Below, piece by piece: positions 60,570 through 64,000 of a DNA stretch of 64,000 nt. Made by a program: the position numbers and the translations under genes. The stretch spans positions 186,001-250,000 of the forward strand of contig NZ_VTWH01000001.1 in assembly GCF_008369445.1 (NCBI RefSeq). The letters run 5' to 3'. Numbering within the stretch: position 1 is the first letter of the stretch; every line of letters begins with the position of its first letter. The stretch is from Aureimonas fodinaquatilis. Lineage in GTDB: Bacteria; Pseudomonadota; Alphaproteobacteria; Rhizobiales; Rhizobiaceae. Below the pieces are notes generated by a model, which made no database searches, was not told where the DNA came from, and was given only the letters and a program-made list of their open reading frames with translations.

Positions 60570-63374
60570 CTACTTTCCGGGCCGACCCGTCTTGCCAGTC
60601 CGGCGTTTGCGACGCTTTTCATCCCCTGCCTCTTCGTAGGAGCCGATGCCAATTCGCTCCCGGCGAACCGGCCGTGCATCATCGGCCTTTGGCACAGGGC
60701 CACCCAAGGGCTTTTCCGTACGCCCGACCGTCATTTCGTCCAGAGTGTTCTTGCGAAAGAGCGAAGGTGCACTCTCTCCTCGCGGCGCAAGAGGCTCTCC
60801 CCTTGGGCCGAACCGGGGATTGGCGGGCGCCTTGTTCTTGCCGCGCCCGCGTGGGCGCTCACCAGCCTCGCCAATATCCAGCACTCGCGCCATCGGGTCA
60901 TCCGATATGGCCAGTTCTGTCGCCTGCAATCGCTTGATTTCATCGCGCAGCCGCGCTGCACGCTCGAAATCCAGGTCAGCGGCGGAATCCCGCATCTCTT
61001 TTTCCAGATGCTCAAGGTGGCTTTTCAGGTTGGAGCCAACCATGGCCCCTTCCGCTGCCGACGCGCCCGTTTCAACCCGGACATGGTCTTTCTCGTAATA
61101 GCTGTCGAGAATATCGGCAATCTTGGCTTTCACGCTTGCAGGTGTGATGCCGTTTTCGAGGTTGAAAGTCTCCTGCTTTTCCCGCCGCCGGTTGGTTTCG
61201 GCAATTGCGCGTTCCATGGACCCTGTCATACGGTCGGCATAGAGAATAACCCGCCCGTCAATATTGCGCGCGGCGCGGCCAATGGTCTGGATCAGCGAAG
61301 TTTCGGAGCGCAGAAACCCTTCCTTGTCGGCATCCAGAATGCAGACAAGGCCGCATTCCGGAATATCCAGACCCTCACGCAGAAGGTTGATACCAACCAG
61401 AACGTCAAAAGTGCCCAGACGCAGGTCGCGGATAATCTCAATCCGCTCCAGCGTGTCGATGTCAGAGTGCATGTAACGCACACGCACCCCTTGCTCATGC
61501 AGATATTCGGTCAGATCTTCGGCCATGCGCTTGGTCAGAACCGTGCAAAGCACACGATAACCCTGGGCAACCGTGGAGCGGATCTCGCCCAAGAGATCAT
61601 CCACCTGAGTGCGTGCAGGCCGGATTTCCACCTGCGGATCAATCAACCCGGTGGGACGAATGACCTGCTCGGCAAAGACGCCACCCGATTGTTCCATCTC
61701 CCACGAGCCGGGTGTTGCCGAAACAGCAACCGTCTGCGGGCGCATGGCATTCCACTCTTCAAACCGCAGTGGCCGATTGTCCATGCAGGAAGGCAGGCGG
61801 AAGCCATATTCCGCCAGCGTGGCTTTGCGGCGAAAGTCGCCGCGATACATGGCCCCGATCTGCGGAACGGTGACATGGCTTTCGTCGATGAACACCAGGG
61901 CGTTGTCCGGCAGATATTCAAACAGTGTCGGCGGCGGGTGGCCAGGCTGACGCCCGGTCAGATAGCGAGAGTAATTTTCAATGCCATTGCACGAGCCGGT
62001 GGCCTCAATCATCTCCACATCGTAATTCACACGCTGTTCAAGACGCTGGGCCTCCAGCAGACGTCCGGCTCGGTTCAACTCCACAAGCCGGAGCCGCAGC
62101 TCTTCCTTAATGGACTTCACCGCCTGTTGCAGCGTTGGGCGTGGCGTCACATAGTGCGAATTGGCATAGATCTTGACGCTTTTCAGCTCGTCCGTCTTCT
62201 GGCCGGTCAGTGGATCGAACTCAACAATCCGCTCGATTTCATCACCAAACAGCGAAATTCTCCATGCCCGGTCCTCAAGGTGGGCGGGGAAAATTTCAAT
62301 CGTATCACCGCGCACCCGAAACGAGCCGCGAATGAAATCCATATCGCGCCGCTTGTATTGCTGGGCCACCAGGTCGGCCAGCAACTGGCGCTGGTCCAGC
62401 CTGTCGCCGAGACTCATCTGGAATGTCATGGCGGTGTAGGTTTCCACCGAGCCAATGCCGTAAATGCAGGATACGGAGGCAACGATGATCACGTCGTCGC
62501 GCTCGATCAGCGCCCGTGTCGCGGCGTGGCGCATGCGGTCGATCTGCTCGTTGATCGAGCTTTCCTTTTCAATGAATGTGTCAGACCGCGGCACATAGGC
62601 TTCGGGCTGGTAGTAATCGTAATAGGAAACAAAATATTCCACCGCATTGTCGGGGAAGAAATTTTTGAACTCGCCGTAAAGCTGGGCGGCAAGAGTTTTG
62701 TTCGGAGCAAGTATCAGCGCTGGCCGCTGAGTCTTTTCAATAACATTGGCAACCGTAAACGTCTTGCCGGAGCCGGTAACGCCCAGCAGAACCTGCGTCT
62801 GATCGTGATCGGAAATTCCCGCAACCAGATCTTCGATTGCCTGCGGCTGATCGCCTTTCGGGCTGTAGTCGGAAGCAATGCGAAACGCGACGCCGCCTTC
62901 AGACTTGTCAGGCCGCGCCGGGCGGTGAGGCACCCAGACCTCACCATTCTTGATCAGCGGGTCACCTTCGGAAATCAGCTTGGTCAGCGCTTCTACAGTG
63001 GCCGTAACGCCACCTGACGGCAGCGCGGATGCGTCCTCCAGAGAAATATCCATGCCCGCAACCGGACTAAGGCCTGCTCGCGACCGGCTCTCCGGGTCGG
63101 TCGTGCCGCCCATGGATGTGCCGCGCGCGGTTTTGCTGGCTGTACCGGTCTTTTTGGCCGCCGTTTTGCGTTTTACGGCTGGCTTCTTTTCGTCATCAAC
63201 CTGTCCGGCAATCGCCTCTGCCCAGCCGGCAACAGGCCCGTCATAGGGCACACCCTCAAAAGGCGCCTGAGGTGATTCGCTGAAGCCGCCTTGCGGCGTT
63301 GCCGGCTCGGATGCATCGGAATAATCCAGCAGCGGAGAGCGGCGTTTCGGCGGGTTTTTTCGATTTTCAGCCAT
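60570..63374 (-). CDS. uvrB: Excinuclease ABC subunit UvrB
   Basis: A 934-residue DNA helicase-like subunit of nucleotide excision repair. Walker A GVTGSGKT is at about residues 198-205 (39-46 in E. coli), so there is an N-terminal extension of about 160 residues with a Lys/Ala/Thr-rich patch. The beta-hairpin region [29 protein letters not shown]-like stretch, DESHVT, and the UVR motif ([15 protein letters not shown]) are intact, followed by a further C-terminal basic tail of about 100 residues. The start at 63374 lacks a strong ribosome site. Confidence 0.95.
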   Translation of the reverse strand: MAENRKNPPKRRSPLLDYSDASEPATPQGGFSESPQAPFEGVPYDGPVAGWAEAIAGQVDDEKKPAVKRKTAAKKTGTASKTARGTSMGGTTDPESRSRAGLSPVAGMDISLEDASALPSGGVTATVEALTKLISEGDPLIKNGEVWVPHRPARPDKSEGGVAFRIASDYSPKGDQPQAIEDLVAGISDHDQTQVLLGVTGSGKTFTVANVIEKTQRPALILAPNKTLAAQLYGEFKNFFPDNAVEYFVSYYDYYQPEAYVPRSDTFIEKESSINEQIDRMRHAATRALIERDDVIIVASVSCIYGIGSVETYTAMTFQMSLGDRLDQRQLLADLVAQQYKRRDMDFIRGSFRVRGDTIEIFPAHLEDRAWRISLFGDEIERIVEFDPLTGQKTDELKSVKIYANSHYVTPRPTLQQAVKSIKEELRLRLVELNRAGRLLEAQRLEQRVNYDVEMIEATGSCNGIENYSRYLTGRQPGHPPPTLFEYLPDNALVFIDESHVTVPQIGAMYRGDFRRKATLAEYGFRLPSCMDNRPLRFEEWNAMRPQTVAVSATPGSWEMEQSGGVFAEQVIRPTGLIDPQVEIRPARTQVDDLLGEIRSTVAQGYRVLCTVLTKRMAEDLTEYLHEQGVRVRYMHSDIDTLERIEIIRDLRLGTFDVLVGINLLREGLDIPECGLVCILDADKEGFLRSETSLIQTIGRAARNIDGRVILYADRMTGSMERAIAETNRRREKQETFNLENGITPASVKAKIADILDSYYEKDHVRVETGASAAEGAMVGSNLKSHLEHLEKEMRDSAADLDFERAARLRDEIKRLQATELAISDDPMARVLDIGEAGERPRGRGKNKAPANPRFGPRGEPLAPRGESAPSLFRKNTLDEMTVGRTEKPLGGPVPKADDARPVRRERIGIGSYEEAGDEKRRKRRTGKTGRPGK

Positions 63375-63683
63375 GGTGACTATATGGGCTTTCAACACGA
63401 ACAGGAAAAGGGCTCGGTTTTGTTCACCTTTCGCTTACCAAAGGTGGCTTATGGTAACACTTGTCCGCTTGAGTTTGCGGTCTATATCGCCGCCCCGATT
63501 TGTATTGCGTACCGGGCGGTGGCTGACTGGGCTCGTCGTCGCGAGTTTTTGCGGCGACGGGCACGGCTGGCCTGAAAGCTTGCTTCTGGAACAGTCCTGG
63601 TCGAAACAAAATCGTTTCGACACTGCGACTGATCAAAGAGCTGGATCGTCTCCGGTGCTCGAAGACAACTTCTGACGAACTGA

Positions 63684-64000
63684 CTAGGCGGGCACCGGTG
63701 TTGGCAGACCATTCTGGTCCAATGCCACCATGGTGAAGACCCCCTCTGTCACCTTGACATTATCACTTGTCAAATGCCGTTGCGCCCATGATTCCACCAG
63801 TATGCGGATGGATGAACGGCCAACATGTTCCACTGTGGTGTAAACGGACAATGTGTCGCCAATTTTGACCGGGCGTTTGAAAACCAGCCTGTCCACCGCA
63901 ATCGTGGCAACCCGGCCTTGCGCTCGCTCTGCACCTTTGATGCCAGCGGCAAGGTCCATCTGCGCCATCACCCATCCGCCGAAAATATCGCCCGCAGCAT
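63684..64000 (-). CDS. Acyl-CoA thioesterase (YciA-type hot-dog), 5' end beyond the window
   Basis: The C-terminal 105 residues of a hot-dog acyl-CoA thioesterase. The fold segment AAGDIFGGWVMAQMDLAAGIKG at the window end contains the catalytic Asp of the family, followed by VATIAVDRLVFKRPVKIGDTLSVYTTVEHVGRSS-type strands. The gene runs past position 64000, so the N-terminus is not visible. Substrate chain length is unknown. Confidence 0.88.
   Translation of the reverse strand, partial: AAGDIFGGWVMAQMDLAAGIKGAERAQGRVATIAVDRLVFKRPVKIGDTLSVYTTVEHVGRSSIRILVESWAQRHLTSDNVKVTEGVFTMVALDQNGLPTPVPA

Noticed and set aside
61008-63017. 669-codon plus-strand ORF opposite uvrB
   Set aside because: Antisense shadow of uvrB with no recognisable domain or ribosome site.

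Overview
The window looks like chromosome of an alphaproteobacterium of the order Hyphomicrobiales (Rhizobiales), probably near the Phyllobacteriaceae/Ahrensiaceae type; genus cannot be fixed from sequence reading alone. Pointers are the gene order trmL / ABC exporter / petABC, the ychF-pth-rplY-prs block, an OpgG/OpgH/OpgC glucan operon, a UvrB with a long N-terminal extension, DUF3329 and DUF808 proteins, and GANTC/CtrA-like motifs. No rRNA, transposase, integrase or CRISPR array was found.

Layout. 0.1-12.5 kb is mostly conserved housekeeping: cobT, the opgG-(small protein)-opgH-opgC periplasmic glucan operon, a short DHFR-like gene, pabB-pabA, a calcineurin-type phosphatase, a YeaQ-type membrane protein, a DUF808 protein and an SH3 protein. 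12.5-14.8 kb is a gene-poor, partly AT-rich stretch with one lone Cro/C1-type regulator and its probable operators, decayed-looking sequence and tRNA-Thr(GGT) and tRNA-Phe(GAA).

14.9-34.1 kb is an accessory-type metabolic island with two transport/catabolism clusters. Cluster A (14.9-23.5 kb) has a divergent IclR regulator, a TauA/SsuA-type binding protein, a His-rich CobW GTPase, a dihydroorotase/allantoinase-like cyclic amidohydrolase, an MmgE/PrpD protein, an opine-dehydrogenase-family oxidoreductase and the ABC permease and ATPase; most genes overlap by 1-4 nt. Cluster B (26.6-34.1 kb) is a complete LivKHMGF-type transporter followed by a D-hydantoinase/dihydropyrimidinase with all metal ligands, a hydantoin-racemase-family protein and a RidA imine deaminase. 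Between them lie an SLC13-type permease and an exported serine hydrolase. I infer that both clusters import and open cyclic amides (hydantoin-like compounds); the actual substrates are unknown. Cluster A is the best candidate for an undescribed pathway.

34-64 kb is core again: phosphomannomutase and manC (GDP-mannose), trmL, an ABC exporter, the cytochrome bc1 operon petABC, two MaoC-type hydratases, ychF, pth, rplY, a GST, prs, an M24-fold enzyme without metal ligands, pgeF-midA-lgt, a UbiK-like protein, a YbjN protein, proC, a CsaA-like tRNA-binding protein, an overlapping marR-response regulator-histidine kinase operon resembling petP-petR, a branched-chain aminotransferase, a glyoxalase-II-like hydrolase, cspA, uvrB and the 3' part of an acyl-CoA thioesterase gene cut by the window end.

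Two non-coding features stand out: a family of six short intergenic palindromes sharing the core CGTTGAAACG/CGTTTCAACG, and an intergenic segment at 52.9-53.2 kb with two inverted DnaA boxes, four GANTC sites and one CtrA-type half-site.
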